From: Cymbidium sinense
Taxonomy: Eukaryota; Streptophyta; Magnoliopsida; Asparagales; Orchidaceae
DNA: 64,000 nt
Assembly (NCBI GenBank): GCA_021442155.1
Contig: CM038229.1
Span: 74,420,443 to 74,484,442 of the forward strand
Direction of reading: 5' to 3'
Shown here: positions 23,255-35,933 of the stretch, in pieces
How the letters are laid out: the number at the start of each line of letters is the position of its first letter
How positions within the stretch are numbered: the first letter of the stretch is position 1
The notes under the pieces: model-generated
What the model saw: only the letters and a program-made list of their open reading frames with translations
Databases searched by the model: none
Told to the model about the DNA's origin: nothing
Translations under genes and position numbers: made by a program

Positions 23255-25050
23255 TCTTTATCCCACTAAGTGGGGTCAGCTACATGAATCCTTTGTCTCC
23301 ATTGTGTCCTATTATGTGTCCAATTCTCATTTAATTCAAGTATACAAAGGTCATTTTTTATACATCTTAACCAAGTCTATTTAGGTCTACCTCTACCTTT
23401 CTTAACATAACCCAATTCTAATGCATCAACTCTCCTAATTGGGTCATTAGATGATCGAAGCTTTATGTGGCCAAACCATCTAAGGCGACTCTCTCTAATC
23501 TTATTTGCCACTAGAGCTACTCCAACTTTTTCTCAAACATACTCATTTCACATTTTATCTCTAAGAGTAAAGCCACTCATCCACCTGAGCATCCTCACCT
23601 CTGTAACACTTAACTTAAGCCATATGCTTCTCTTTTATTGGTCAACAGTCTGCACCATAAGTCATTGTAGGTCTTACTACCATCTTACAAAATTTTTCCT
23701 TAAGTTTAAGTGGAACTTTCCTATCACACAACAGGCTAGATGCATTCCTCCACTTCAACCGTCCAACTTAAATTCTGCTAATAACATCTCTATCTATTTT
23801 ACCATCATTTTGAACAATAGAGCCTAAATATCTGAATCGCTCACTCTTATTAATGTCTTGCTCACCTAATGTCACAACACTACAAATAGAACTTCTATAA
23901 CTAAAATTACACTCAATATATTTAGTTTTAGATCTACTTAAATGAAAACCTTATACTTTAATGTTGACCTTCATAGTTCAAGTTTCTCTTGGACTCCCTC
24001 TCTAGTCTTATCAACAAAAAGAATGTCATCAGCAAAAAGCATGCACCATGGAACATCTTCCTGTAAATGCCTAGTAGGAACATCCATAACTAAAGCAAAA
24101 AAGATAAGGGCTTAAAGCTGATCCTTAATGTAATCCAATTAAAATAGGAAAATATTTTTTCAAACCTCCATGTGTTTGGACACAAGTAATGGCTCTAGTA
24201 CACATATCCTTAATGATTTGAATATAACCAATATTAACTCCTTTCTGTTCTAGAACTCTCTAAAGAACATCTCTTGAAACTTTATCTTAAGCTTTCTCTA
24301 AATCAATAAATATCATATGTAGATCCTCCTTACTTTCTCTATACTTCTCCATAAAACCTCTTAACAAATGTATAGCATCTATAGTAGATCTACCTGGTAT
24401 GAAACCAAACTAATTGTGATAAACTTTTGTATCACATTGTAACCTATGCTCAATTACTCTCTCCCATAATTTTAAAGTATGACACAATAACTTAATTCCT
24501 CTATAATTTGCACACTCTTGTGCATCACCTTTATTCTTAAATATAGGACCAACAAACTCTTCCTCCACTCATCTAGCAACTTTTTTGTCTTTAAGATAAT
24601 ATTAAAATGATTTGTAAGCCAAGAAATTCCTTGATCTTCTAACCATTTCCACACTTCTATTAGAATATCATCATGTCCTACTATTTTCCACATTTCATTT
24701 TCATTAAAGCTTCTTTAACTTCAGATTTGCTAGTACGATGATAAAAATAAATTTCTCTATTTTTTTAGGGTATTAAGGTTGCTAAAATCAATCATACTTT
24801 TAGATCCTTCATTGAAAATTTTATGAAAATATCTCATCCACCTATTTTTAATATTCTTTTAAGAAGAAGTACTTTATTATTTTCATCTTTACACCCTCAC
24901 TTGAACTTTACTTCTCCTATCTCATTGATTGGCTAACTTATATCTTTCACCTTCTTTGATATTTAATCTATTGTATAAATCACTAAAAGCTAAATTTTTT
25001 GCATCATATATTGCTTTCTTAGAATTTCTACATGTCACTTTATATTATTC
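23255..25050 (-). pseudogene. LINE reverse transcriptase and C-terminal region, frameshifted
   Basis: Reverse transcriptase of the LINE. Segments recognised on the minus strand are WKWLEDQGISWLTNHFNIIL (near 24600), a DLEKA-like motif near 24300, LFADDILFVDKT (near 24030), FRYLGSIVQNDG-like residues near 23840, and RLRWFGHIK with KKGRGRP near 23480-23400. They lie in all three minus frames, so at least four frameshifts have occurred. The catalytic Asp pair is still present. The plus-strand frame 23465-23827 is the shadow of this gene. Confidence 0.85.
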
Positions 25051-25392
25051 TTAATTCTCTAAATTTTTACATATAAACCAAGTTTTATAACAATGCTTCT
25101 TATTTCTTTTCTTTTCTTGCAAACTCTGACTCCACCACCAACTATTTTTAATAAGAGAAGCTTGTCCTTTTGATTCTCTAAGCACATCTTTAGCAACTTG
25201 CTTAATTTTACTTATTACTTTTTCCCACATGACATTAGCTTTCTTATGAACATCCCAAATTCTAAGCTTTTGTAGCTTGCTCTTAAGAATAATTTTATTT
25301 ATGTTCTTTAGGTGTCCCCATCTAATCTTAGGATAATAATTTGATTTATTTTTCCCCTTATAATTTTTTATCTTAAAATCTAAAACTAACAA

Positions 25393-25700
25393 TCAATGTT
25401 GGGTACTTAAACATTCACATGGAATGACCTTACAGTCTTTACAATCTAAATGATTTATTTTTCTTATTAGAAAACAATCAATCCATATTTTACTAGATCC
25501 ATTTTTATAAGTAATAATATGTTTATCTCTTTTCTTAAAAAAAGTAATAGTAACTATAAAATCATAAGCTAAAGCAAAATCTAATATAGTCCTACCTTCT
25601 TCATTAGTTACTCCAAATCCATAACCACCATGAATACTTTTAAAATCTTCTACCACTCTACCTACATATCTATTTAAATCAGATTCAAATTTACATCCAC
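25393..25700 (-). pseudogene. LINE endonuclease, C-terminal fragment
   Basis: APE-type endonuclease domain that nicks the target DNA. Residues seen include HGGYGFGVTNEEGRTILDFA, DFIVTITFFKKRDKHIITYK and SSKIWIDCFLIRK, matching the last third of plant RTE endonucleases (proteins often labelled 'craniofacial development protein 2-like'). The N-terminal catalytic part is absent, so it cannot cut. Confidence 0.88.
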
Positions 25701-25734
25701 CATGGATTCAAATCCAAACCAAAATAAAATCTAA

Positions 25735-26340
25735 ATTTAAATCAAATCAATAAATTGATCAAGATCAAATCAAATCAATAAACAAAATCAAATAAATTTA
25801 AGCTTATATCCCCAGGGGATCTCTCACTCTCTTAAATCAATTAAGTCAATGTAACTAAAAAAAGTCTAATAACAACCTTATTCCCTAGTGGATTCCATAC
25901 AAATTCAATCAAATCTACACCCCAAATGGATCCTTCATTAAATTAATCAACTAAACTCAAATTAAATCAACCAAAAATAGAATCAATCAAACAAATTGAA
26001 ACTCATATCCCTAGCAAATTCTAATCTACAAACACAATCAAATATGTATCTGCAATGGAGCCCTCTTTCATAAATCAACCCAAACCAAATCTAATAAACT
26101 TCAATCAAATCTCAATCCCTAGCAGACTTACTTTTATACCCTTGACATAAATCAAATCATGTTAAATCAAATAAAACTCAATCAAATCTTAATGCCTAGT
26201 GGATCTCCCTTTTTTATACCCTTAGCATAAATCAATCTTTGACAAATCAAACTCATATGCATATCCCTAACAAACCTCCCTTCATGTCCTTGACATGAAT
26301 TCAATTCTCAACCAATTAAACCATCTCACTCATCTCTCTC
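25735..26340 (+). repeat. Int1 3' region, tandem array B (about eight units of 60-95 bp)
   Basis: Resumes the element after the LINE. Units carry a core such as ATCCCTAGTGGATCT (forms near 25810, 25890, 25920, 26005, 26060, 26120, 26205 and 26260). It is followed by CTCCCTT...CCCTTGACATAAATCAA and AT-rich CAAATCAAATCAA filler. The CCTAGTGG core resembles the anchor of array A, so both may derive from one ancestral repeat. Non-coding. Confidence 0.65.
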
Positions 26341-26524
26341 ATGCTCTCAACATGATAATGGATTGCATCATGTTAGGATTCATGGTTCCATCTATCTCTT
26401 CATTTGGGTATGAATGACCATCCTTTGTGTTGGTAATCTTTCTGGATGCTATTGATCACCTCAATCAATGCTAATACATGAGGTGTGTCTTGTCAATTAA
26501 ACCACACCTATTGGGGGTCTTTTT
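26341..26524 (+). other. End of int1 before LTR2, candidate polypurine tract
   Basis: Unique-looking sequence ending ATTGGGGGTCTTTT just before the TG of LTR2 at 26525. The G run is the only purine-rich candidate for the plus-strand primer, but it is short and separated from the LTR by TCTTTT, so the call is weak. Confidence 0.4.
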
Positions 26525-29500
26525 GTTGACCTCACTTATGGAGTGAGGATTGACTCATCCTTTCTTAGACTTAGGAGTCTTCTATACACTAGAATCTCCT
26601 TAATAATATGCCACATCTAGTAATTAGGTGAACACTAAACCTAAGCTTAGAGACTTTGGAAGATATACCATAGCTTTGGCTATGCCATGGGACAAATTAA
26701 AAATTTATCTATTCTATGGCCTAACCCATAATCTCTTCCTATCCACTCATGAAAGATCAAACCTCAAATTTATACAATTGAAACCCAATTGGACTTCATT
26801 TCATATCCAAGCTCTAAGCCAAAATGATCTGAATCCAACCCATCTTAATCCCATGATCCAATCCTATGGACCAAACCTAGGCTCCTTAAAACAAAGAAAA
26901 TTCAATTGATTTCACAAAAGTATTTCAACCATTCAAATCACCATTTTAAACTTTTTCAAAATCTACAATCAAATCAATTTGATCAAACTATTTCAGTCAA
27001 CCTAACCTAGCCAATTTGAACACAAAATGTTCAAATGAGCTAAAATCCAAATTAAATCCAAATTGATTGCAATCAAAGCCATCAATCAATCCAAAATTAA
27101 TTATCAAACTCAATTCAACCCAATCCAAATCAAATTGACCCATATGGTTCACTTGATTCAAAGTGACCTAAAGGATCCATTTGATCCAAACCTAATTCCA
27201 TTCCAAATTAGATTGAATCAACCCATCCAAAATCTTCTACAATGATTGTTGATCACCCTTGATTATCCAAGTGCAATCAATTGAGTCAAACTAAACAATT
27301 CTGATCATTGGACCCAAGTTGACCCAATTAGCCTATATGAACTAAATCTCATTCCAATTCAAATCAATTGAAACCAATGACTCCAGCCAATCATAAATTG
27401 ATCCTTGAATATGATTCAACCATCAATCAAGCCAAACCAAGTCTAATTGGCCCTTTTGACCCAACTTGACCTAAAGAGCCAAATTGAATCAAATCTCAAT
27501 CCAATCCAAATTGATTGAAACCAATGGCTCAAATCCATCTCAAATTCATTATTGAACATGTTCAAGCCCTTGATTGGAGCCAATTTGATCAATTGAACCC
27601 ATTGACCAATTTAACCCAAATTTACCTAAAGAGTCAAATTAGTTTAAATCATTCTTAAATCCAAATTAATTGAAATCAACAACTACAATCATTATCAAAT
27701 CATCAATTGAATCCAAACCACCTCTAACACAAGCCAATTTTATCAATTTTACCAAATCAGTCAATTTAGCCCATTTGACCCATATGAACCCATATGAGCC
27801 AAATTCAAATCCACATCAAATCAAATCAAACCAATTGAACCTAAACATCCTAAATCATCATTTGATTATGACTCAACTCTTGGTTTGACCCAATTTGATC
27901 AATTGGGTCAACCTAACCCAACTTGACCCAATTTGACCTACTTGGGTCAAATTGAATTGAACTCAGCTAAACCACCTCCAAACCCAATCAAACTTGCCAT
28001 GATCCATCCTTGGGTCACCATGAGTCAGCCCATAGTAGACCAAACACACCTTGAACCCAAATTAAACCAAAACCCTTTGGGTTAACCCATCTAAATGGGA
28101 TAAAATCTCCATTTGGATGGTCAAACTCACTCTTTTGCTCTTGGGAGTCACCCTAAGCTAAATAGAACATGAGTACCACTGACTCACATGACCTAAAACT
28201 AAATGGGTTTATTATGATCTAAGTCGAAGTGAGCTACCCAAGCCACCTCATTGGCGCACTTGGAGGAGGTGGTACACTCCACTTCTACCCTTGCTAGCCC
28301 ACTTCCTTCACTCAGCCATTCAAGGTGCACCACCTCAGCACATCAATGCCATCCTTGACTGCCTATGCTGGTCAGATGCTTTCCAAAGGTTGGTTCAATC
28401 TAAACCATTAGATCTATTGGGGAAGAGAGTATACTCTTCCCTATCTCAATCTAATCACACACAGAACTTTAATTAGTTAAGATGAGTCTCCTAGAGCCTT
28501 CTCGAGTTCCCCTTAGCCTTCCATCATTCGTGAGATAGAACCTGAGCAAAATAAAGTCTATCCTCCATCCAACTCCACTCAAACTCAACCAAATCCAAAA
28601 TGACTTCACCCGCACCTTTCCCAAGTTTTGAAGAGGCAAAATGAATCAATTCTTGATTGATTTGAGCACCGAAGACCACTTCTAGACCAACTTTGGAGAT
28701 ATTTCTGATAGTGCTTGGTCCACAGAGCCACCAACAAGAAGGCAAATTGTGAGCTTCTTAATAGGGGTTCATCTCTTTAAGACGAACCTACCTTAGTCAT
28801 TGGACCACCGGTCTTAAGCTCTGATGAGATAAATTCTAGCAATCTGTAGATATCCACTAAGTTATTAGTCTTTTGTAAAAGAAATCATGATTTCATACTT
28901 TTTTCCACCATAGGATCTCCTTTGATCTATCCTTTAAAGCTTTTTGAGTCGATCATGGTGCTTCATGAGCTTCAGTGAGCTCAAATCAAGTGAAGGAGGG
29001 TGAACAGTATCCGTCTTCCTTCACTCACAGGATAAAGGATCATACGTAGTCTGTTCTACATGATTGGAATGGATGGTTGTGATTATTCCAATAATTTTTT
29101 TTGGTTTAATCTTTTAGAAACCATGAGATTAATCCTCACTGTCTAATCTAAGATTGGACGGTGGGGATGAAAGTGCATTCACTACCGCTGACTCAACATG
29201 TAGCATTGGATGATTTAAGTGACTAATCCCATGGCGCCACATAGAAAGTGTTGCCATGTTAGCTCCTGCATCCCACTGATGGGATTAGAGATTAATTAGG
29301 CTTAAAATTATCATTTAATCACTTCAAACTTCAAAATTTTATAACTAATTATATAGAAATCAAAAAATATAAATAAACTCATTTTGGAATGTGTTAATAG
29401 AGGAGAATTTAACTAATTTCTCTATGGTTTGAATAGTGAATAGAGCTTAATTAGAAATTAAATTTTTCTTTAATTAACTTAATTAAGCTTTATTCACTTG

Positions 29501-30639
29501 GCCAATTAATGCCAAACTTGAAAAGTTGATTTAATGGGATGTCCTCTGTCTCCCATAATTTTTTTTGGGATTTATTAGCTAGGTAATTAGAAAATTTTGA
29601 AATTCAAAACCTAAGCAACCTCATTAAGTGATTTAATAATTATTTTAAATTTTAAATAGTTAAAATTAATCAATTAAGCATGGTTTAGCTTTGTTAATAG
29701 TGGAATGATGAAGGTGAATTTTTAGGACCTCTTTCCTAATGGTTTTCTTAAATTCATTTTATTTGAGAAGTTAATTAACTAAATATTTAATTAAGTAATT
29801 AATGGAATAATTAATGATGAAATCAAATCAAATTAAAATTTTAATTAGATCAAATAATCTAATTTGAATTCATGGGATCCTCTTTATGTGTCTAGGAGCA
29901 TAAAGACATCTAAGAAATTTATGATTAACTCATGGGTGTGGGAAAATCAAAAGAGTACCTAGCTTATTTATTTCCTTAATCTAATTAACACTTAAGCATG
30001 AGCCTATTACATTAGGTCATTTGAGAGCATTGCAACTTTTATTTCTCATTTGCATATCACTTGAGTCTCATGAATAAGTGGTTAATTAAATTAAAGAAAT
30101 ATAGAAAAGGGTATTTAAATGGATTGCTTAAGGAATCAAATACAACTAACTAATAAAATTCATTTAATTACTTCTCTTTAAAGAGGTGGTAAAAATAGAA
30201 AACATCACTTCTTCTCTTTGAGTTTTACAATTCAATCCCAAGACCAATTTGTATAAGAAGCTTTGGTTTTCTTTAAATGCTTCTTGATTGTCTTTAGAAA
30301 TTAATGTGATTCAATATGTGGTTATGATTAATTATTTTTTTCAATCATTATAATTGTTGTATGACATGTGATATCATACATTCATATTTTTAAAAATAAA
30401 AGAATCAATGGAATTTATTTTTGTATAAGTTGCATATGTTGGATTAATCCTATTATATGTGTGGCTATTATCACTAATAAATTTCAAAAGCCATTTTCAA
30501 AGTTATAAATTGATAATGAAGATTTAGAGTTTTGATTAAATATGAATATTCTATATGATTTACATGTGTTTATAGCTTAAACATTATGTTGTATTGCTTT
30601 ATCTTTATGATTCATGTGTGGGTTCACATACATTTGAAT

Positions 30640-30960
30640 GATAATAAGTATATAGTATGACATCCAAGGAATACAAGCTTTAAGTAGCCCCACAAAGGTC
30701 ATTGATTATCTTACTTCCCTAGTTAACAAAGGCAAGTACTTATTTAATTTCATGCTTATGTGTGTTGGTACAAGAATTTAGATAAACTTTACTTTACATG
30801 TGTAAATGATTCATTAAAATTTTTCAATGGTTGTATATTCATTCATTATATTTATGAATAGCAATTATATAGTCTAGACATCTTGAGAATATGAGACTTT
30901 AAGTAGCCTCATGGAGGTCATTGATTATCTCACTTCCCTAGTTTAAATAATGGCACGTAC
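30640..30960 (+). repeat. LTR2-internal direct repeat, two units
   Basis: Two diverged units with AAGTATATAGTATGACATC or AATTATATAGTCTAGACATC, then TTTAAGTAGCCCCA or TTTAAGTAGCCTCA and GGTCATTGATTATCT. They correspond to 9128-9500 in LTR1. Confidence 0.75.
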
Positions 30961-32115
30961 TTGCTTAAAACTTTAATACATATGTGTGTGTGTGTATATT
31001 TAACTAAAGAATGGGGATCCTATTTTTCTAGTGAAACATATGCATCCATGATCATCTAATTATGCCTGATATACATTGTATGTATAGGTATTCTAAGTTT
31101 AAAATTATATGCATGTTATTGATGATGAAAGGGAATTGTGCACCATACTCTATATGATGGTAATTTAATTACATTAATCATAAAATGTCTTTCATGTTTG
31201 AATAAGATTTTTGAATTTAACCGAAATCTATGATCGATAAAACATTTCATAAATCATTCACTAAGAGGAACCAAATCATAATAATATGCTTTGGTAAATA
31301 ACTTAATGTAGGGATGAAAGAGGTTAAGCCCCTTTCTTCTCTTTACAATGCTTAGTAGCTAAGTAAGTACCAAATGAAACAAAATAAAATATAAGTTAAA
31401 ATTCACCAATCTTCTAAATAACTTGAAATAAAACCACCCTAAATCTATAATTTAAATAATTCCAAAATCTAGATAATTATAATTCTAATGCCTACATAAG
31501 ACATACCACATTAAGCTTAAGCACACACATTAGAATGCTAAGTCACCACTTCTATATTTAGGTTAGGATGGTGTATGTAATGATGTTCTATTTTATTTTG
31601 TAATGTATTAATTTAGATTGGATGTTAGGATTTTGGTTCGTAGACTAGATATTAGACCATTGTTAGTCTAATGTTGGTTTCTGGAGTAAATTATGCTAAA
31701 GGGGTTGCTGAAATAAAAATAAATATAAATGTTTTTTTCTTGCAAGTTTCTTATACTTCCATTATATAATCCATATTAGGATAGGTGGGCTTGGTTACCT
31801 ATGTGTAGGGTGCTAAGTCCAAATTACAGAATATAATTGCTTAAGTCTTTATGTATGTTTAGCTAACATCTATCTTGTAGGTTTAGTTAGATTTTACTTT
31901 TTCATAAATATGTAACTTTGTAATAGGAATTAGGAATCATTTTATGAGATTTAGGATGAGCAATGGCTAGAAATCATAATCTTGGGAGGCCTTATGAAGC
32001 TTTGAAGCAAATCAAATCAAAGAAAAAAATAGAAGAATGAAAAAAGCATGGAATGAAGACCCCCATAGCATCTAATTTAATTTCAATTATACTTATTCTT
32101 TTGTAATCTGGGTTG

Positions 32116-32123
32116 TATAAGGG
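32116..32123 (+). promoter_or_regulatory. Putative TATA box of LTR2
   Basis: TATAAGGG in GGTTGTATAAGGGTAAAGCT, at the position matching 10652 in LTR1. It could drive transcription into int2. Confidence 0.45.
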
Positions 32124-33562
32124 TAAAGCTCAGCTACCCAATTTTCTCCTTTTACGATGTACGATGGTACTCAAAATGATAGTCTAAACATGATTGTTGT
32201 TGTGCTTAGATTCTATAATAGAAATTGCATCTTCTTCATAGTTTCTTAAACTTGATGTTTGAATGTGTGGCCTGGATGCATTTGGCTCTTAGAAAAAAAA
32301 TAATTTTTCTACCCAATTAACAATTCATAACTAAATTTTAAAATAACTTCGAACCTCATCTAAAGCCTAGGATAAATCAAGATAATTAAAATATTTAGTA
32401 ACCCCTTAACTGAATGTTGAATGTCTAACATCATGCATACCATCTTGATTCACTCTTGAAATAATGAGGGCCTCCATTCTTGCACTTTAGTTAACATTTG
32501 ACCAATGAGAACACCCCCATATAATGATGATTCTCCTCATTTTGTGGAAAGTAACTCACTTTTATCATGCATTTAGACATAATTTATCCTAAGCCTTTGT
32601 CAAAATTGATGTGTCAAACTGATGTAAATTTTGTGGAATTTTGCATTTAAACTAAGTCATATACTCATGTTAGTCATGATCTAGTCTCTTAAGGAGTGAG
32701 CTTAGGACTTTAATCTCTTTACAAAATAAATAACACCCTAACTATCTTATTATTACATAAGATAGTCCTACATGGTTTTGAATCATAGGAGGTGTTAGCT
32801 GGAGGCACTCTAGGTGGTTGTAAGTTCAGAAGAGTTAGATGGGTCTATCCTCTCTTGTAGAGGTAAACCCTTATGTCTTCTTTTTGCTTAGATTTAGGTC
32901 ATGCTTCTATCTTATGCTAAAGCTCCCAAGATTTAAGATTCGAGGTTGCTTATTTCATTTGAGCAACTAGTGGTAATCCTCACTTCTTAGGCATTTCCAT
33001 AATCTTATGTTGGTGGATTATAAGCCCTAGCAAACTAATAAAATTTCAACTCAAATTAAAATAAATTGCCTCTCTCAAATATATAAAACCTCAAAATAGG
33101 GTAGAATGAAGTGCACACTAGGCTTCATAATATCATGAGTCCTCCCTACTTCTTTTTTGGATCCTAAAATAAGTCTTTCCAATTGAACATTCCCACTTAA
33201 TTTTCCAAAATAACCAATTCATTGAAATCTAGATTCACTACTTTAATCAAGAGTATTCTTAGAAAATCTAATTCTCTATGATGTAATTAACTTGGAAGCT
33301 TTCTTCCAATGGGAACAGAAGAACCCTACATAAAATAAACCCTACTTTACTTTTTCATGTAAAGTAGGAGAAGAATCTCTAGTACAGGCAAAGACTCATT
33401 ATGCCTTAGGAGTCTTTATTAGGTGATTAGGTCCATTTTAGGGTGATTTTTCTATATTTCAAAATAGTACATCATACCTTAATGTCGTACCTGATCACTT
33501 CAATAAGTACCCCGTAAGATCTGCATGGTGTCCACCTGGCATCCAAAATAAAACACCACATA

Positions 33563-35413
33563 TTTTTCTATCAATTCCATTGGGGATAGTTCCTCTCTCT
33601 ATCTTTAGTAGTATATCATTATCTCCAAGCATCGATAATGACTTATATTTTATATAAGCCCAAGGCTATCTTTCTTTTCATTGGAAACCTTGTTCATTTT
33701 ATCCTTAAGCAAGGGTGGCCAACATCCTTTAGGTTTTAGAACCTCACTCCAAGCAGGTCTTAAACACATATTGAACCTCTAGTAGATAAAAAGAAAACTA
33801 ATCAAATGAATCATCAAAAATATAAACTAAACCAAAATCAAGAACCTGACACCATTAGCTTGGTGGATCAAGGTTCATCCAACACTTTGCAAAATTCCAA
33901 TGACGTCCAAAGCAAAAGCAAAGAAGAATTTTTTCCAAATTTCAAAATTCTCCAACAAACAAATGAACCTTATTTAGCATAAACAAATTTGGTAAATGAA
34001 GGTTCCCACTCAAAATTAAAATCAATCAAACAATAATGAAAAAATCTCTTATCTAAAGTCTTCAAAATCTCTCCAACATACAAACAAACCCCATTTAGCA
34101 TAATCAAATTTGTTTAATGTGGATTCCAATTTAAAATCAAAAATTCAAACAAAAATAATTTGGAGCAAAAGTCCAATTATAAACTTCTCCAAAAAAATTC
34201 ATTAATCCCATTTAACATAGTCAAATTTTTTAAATGGGGGTTCCAACTCAAAATCAAATCAAAAGCCAAAAATCAAAGCAAAAGTCTAACTCCACGTCTC
34301 TTTCCACTAATGCAGCAGAGATACCAGCCCTATCTTTTTCTTCCTCCTTCAGTAAGCTTTCCACCATGTCTTTCCACAAGTTGATCTTTTTCTTTTCTTC
34401 TGATGTGAATTTGTCCCTAGATCAAGCCATACTCACCACCGCCCCATCATCAAGTTTGGACTCAGCTTTGATCATTTCAAAGTTACTTGTGAGGTACTTG
34501 TCCTCACCACAGTGAGCTAAGAGGAGGTCGCAGACAAAAAGCCACTTTTATAGTTTGATCTACACTCTGATATTGAGTTCCCCTATTTGAAGAGGAACAC
34601 TATAGATCTTCCCCTAATAGTGTTGCTAGTTCTACTAGTAGTGCCTACTGCAGTTTTCGCACAAGCTAGTGCCACCTCTTTAGTCGCCCTTACCTTGAAG
34701 GGGAGGGCTATCTTAGCTTCTGAGCAAGTCTTCCCCACTTTTGAGATTAGTTTTACTTCTTGCCTTGCTCCACTAACAAAAATTGGATGTCATAATAAGA
34801 ATAGGAAGATCAAGAGTCATTACAAGCGTGTGGCAAAGGAGGTAGAGGAAGCCTCCCATGTAGCTGAGGAGGGTTTCGCTCATGAGACCTCTCCCATTCT
34901 AGGTGGCACTATGTTTTACCCCCTCACAACTTTAGAGGGAGAAGAGGACTATGGGAATATAACTGTATTACCCCCATCATCTATAAAGTATGAGACATCA
35001 GCTAGAGAGAGGAGGAAGCCCTATGCTAGTCAATGGTATGTGCTTAGGAGAGTTGGGAGAACCCATGGATGCTTAGAGTCCATTGCATTGTATGGCTTGT
35101 GGAGGATGATCTCTAGAAGTGTTAGAGATTTGATTCAAAGAGAGAGGACAACTGAGGCTAAGATAGCTGCCTAAATAGATAAGAGTGAGAGGAGGAGGTT
35201 TGTTAGGTAGTTGCTCTCCACTTTGGTTGATCATTCTAATCGATAGGCTGATAGAGCCAATCTTTCTAATAGGATTGTTCTCATCGGTTCTAGTAGTAAC
35301 AGGAGGAGATATCCAAAAGAGAGGTAGTCAGTGTCACCCATATTACACCACTCCACCTTCACCAGTTTAAGTCCCACCATTTGTAGTCCCCACCAAGTTC
35401 CACAAACCCACAT
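33563..35413 (+). pseudogene. Int2 segment A: leader and gag N-terminal extension
   Basis: A second copy of the element's internal region, collinear with int1 12145-13995. A degenerate primer-binding site (TATCAATTCCATTGGGGA, 33569-33586) follows LTR2. The leader repeats the AACCCCATTTAGCATAATCAA motif. Coding similarity starts near 34290, where the int1 start ATG reads ACG. The frame then runs SLSTNAAEIPALSFSSSFS, KLSTMSFHKLIFFFSSDVNL. A 195-residue open frame at 34587-35174 is the longest uninterrupted coding stretch in the window. The segment stops at CACAT (35409-35413), where LTR3 is inserted, and resumes at 50246. Confidence 0.88.
34587..35174 (+). pseudogene. Gag N-terminal extension, 195-residue open fragment in int2
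   Basis: Open from an ATG to a TAA where int1 has several stops. Residues about 75-195 (HYKRVAKEVEEASHVAEEGF, YETSARERRKPYASQWYVLR, MISRSVRDLIQRERTTEAKI) align with int1 13395-13795, so this part is genuine element coding. The first 35 residues look like a signal peptide (LPLIVLLVLLVVPTAVFA). In int1 the same bases read in the other frame give a Ser/Thr-rich PTSVTSFSSSATIVSAQ, so the hydrophobic start is probably a frameshift artefact. No known enzyme domain is visible. Tat/Ogre elements often carry such an extra region or ORF before gag. Its product's role is unknown. Confidence 0.7.
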
Positions 35414-35933
35414 TATGGTATTTTATTTTAGAGCATCGGGTGGACACCAAGGAGATTTTAGGGGGTACTTATTGAAGTGATTGGGTATGACATGAAGGTA
35501 TGTGTATTATATTGAAAGATCAAAACATCATTCAATAATGGACTTAATCACATAATAAGGACTTCTAAGGTATGGTGAGTCTTCATATATACTAGAGATC
35601 TTTCCTCCACTTTACATGAAAAAGTAAAGCAGGGTTTATTTATGCTGAGTTCTTTAGTTCCCTATGGAGGCAAGGTTCTAAATTTATTTACATTATAGGA
35701 AATTGGATTTTCTAAGAAAAAATATTGATTAAAGTAGTAAATCAATTATCTCCAAAGATATCAAGGTTAAGATTATCAATAAATTAGATATTTTGGAAAA
35801 TCAAATGGGATTGTTCAATTGGAATACTTATTTTGGAATCTTAGGGAAGGTAATTAGGAAGTTCTCATGATACCAGGAAGCCTAATGAGTACTCCAATCA
35901 ATCATATTGTTAGGCTTTATATGTTAGAAAAAG

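Larger units (their letters stand above)
23236..25710 (-). mobile_element. 5'-truncated plant RTE-type LINE
   Basis: Non-LTR retrotransposon on the minus strand inside the int1 3' region. From 5' to 3' of the element: the C-terminal endonuclease (about 25700-25450, SDLNRYVGRVVEDFKSIHGG, GFGVTNEEGRTILDFALAYD, IWIDCFLIRK); a linker (25392-25051); RT with WCMLFADDILFVDKT (about 24008-24052), so the FADD motif is intact; and a C-terminal part with RLRWFGHIK and RIHVADPT before the end. It finishes in a TTG repeat (CAACAACAACAACAAG on the plus strand, 23239-23254), the usual plant RTE tail. The N-terminal endonuclease is missing, which is typical 5' truncation. Frames change often and stops are common. 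No clean target-site duplication was found because the flanks are CAAATC-rich. Confidence 0.92.
3491..33562 (+). mobile_element. Tat/Ogre-type Ty3-gypsy element, LTR1-int1-LTR2, degenerate
   Basis: Plus-strand element with two direct LTRs (3491-12144 and 26525-33562) flanking an internal region. The internal order is gag, protease, RT, RNase H, a second RNase H, integrase. That order and the extra RNase H are hallmarks of the Tat branch, which includes Ogre. All domains carry stops. LTR1 and LTR2 differ at roughly one base in nine over their first 130 bases, so the element is old or the LTRs come from different copies. The bases flanking the pair (AAGCA before LTR1, TTTTT after LTR2) do not match, and LTR2 is followed by another internal region. 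The unit is therefore probably part of an LTR-int-LTR-int array formed by recombination rather than one clean insertion. A LINE is nested at 23236-25710. Confidence 0.88.
26525..33562 (+). repeat. LTR2 of the Tat-type element, about 7.0 kb
   Basis: Starts TGTTGACCTCACTTATGG and ends ...AAACACCACATA. It is collinear with LTR1 throughout: head block; one TTGACC-rich block (about 26661-28160); the segment near 29180-29280 with GGCGCCACATAG; two TAAGTAGCCCCA or TAAGTAGCCTCA repeats near 30640-30960; a TATA-like block at 32116; and a tail with ACTTTACTTTTTCATGTAAAG. A degenerate primer-binding site and a second internal region follow, so this LTR is shared between, or is the junction of, two element bodies. 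Open frames inside it (27670-27888, 28524-28745 minus and others) are not conserved. Confidence 0.9.

Noticed and set aside
23465..23827. 120-residue plus-strand frame
   Set aside because: It is antisense to the LINE C-terminal region, which has recognisable motifs on the minus strand.
3486..33567. Target-site duplication for the LTR1-int1-LTR2 unit
   Set aside because: AAGCA on the left and TTTTT on the right do not match, consistent with the array continuing beyond LTR2.
34587..34690. Signal peptide / membrane segment at the start of the 195-residue frame
   Set aside because: The homologous bases in int1 read in another frame give a Ser/Thr-rich element sequence, and a one-base shift explains the hydrophobic run.
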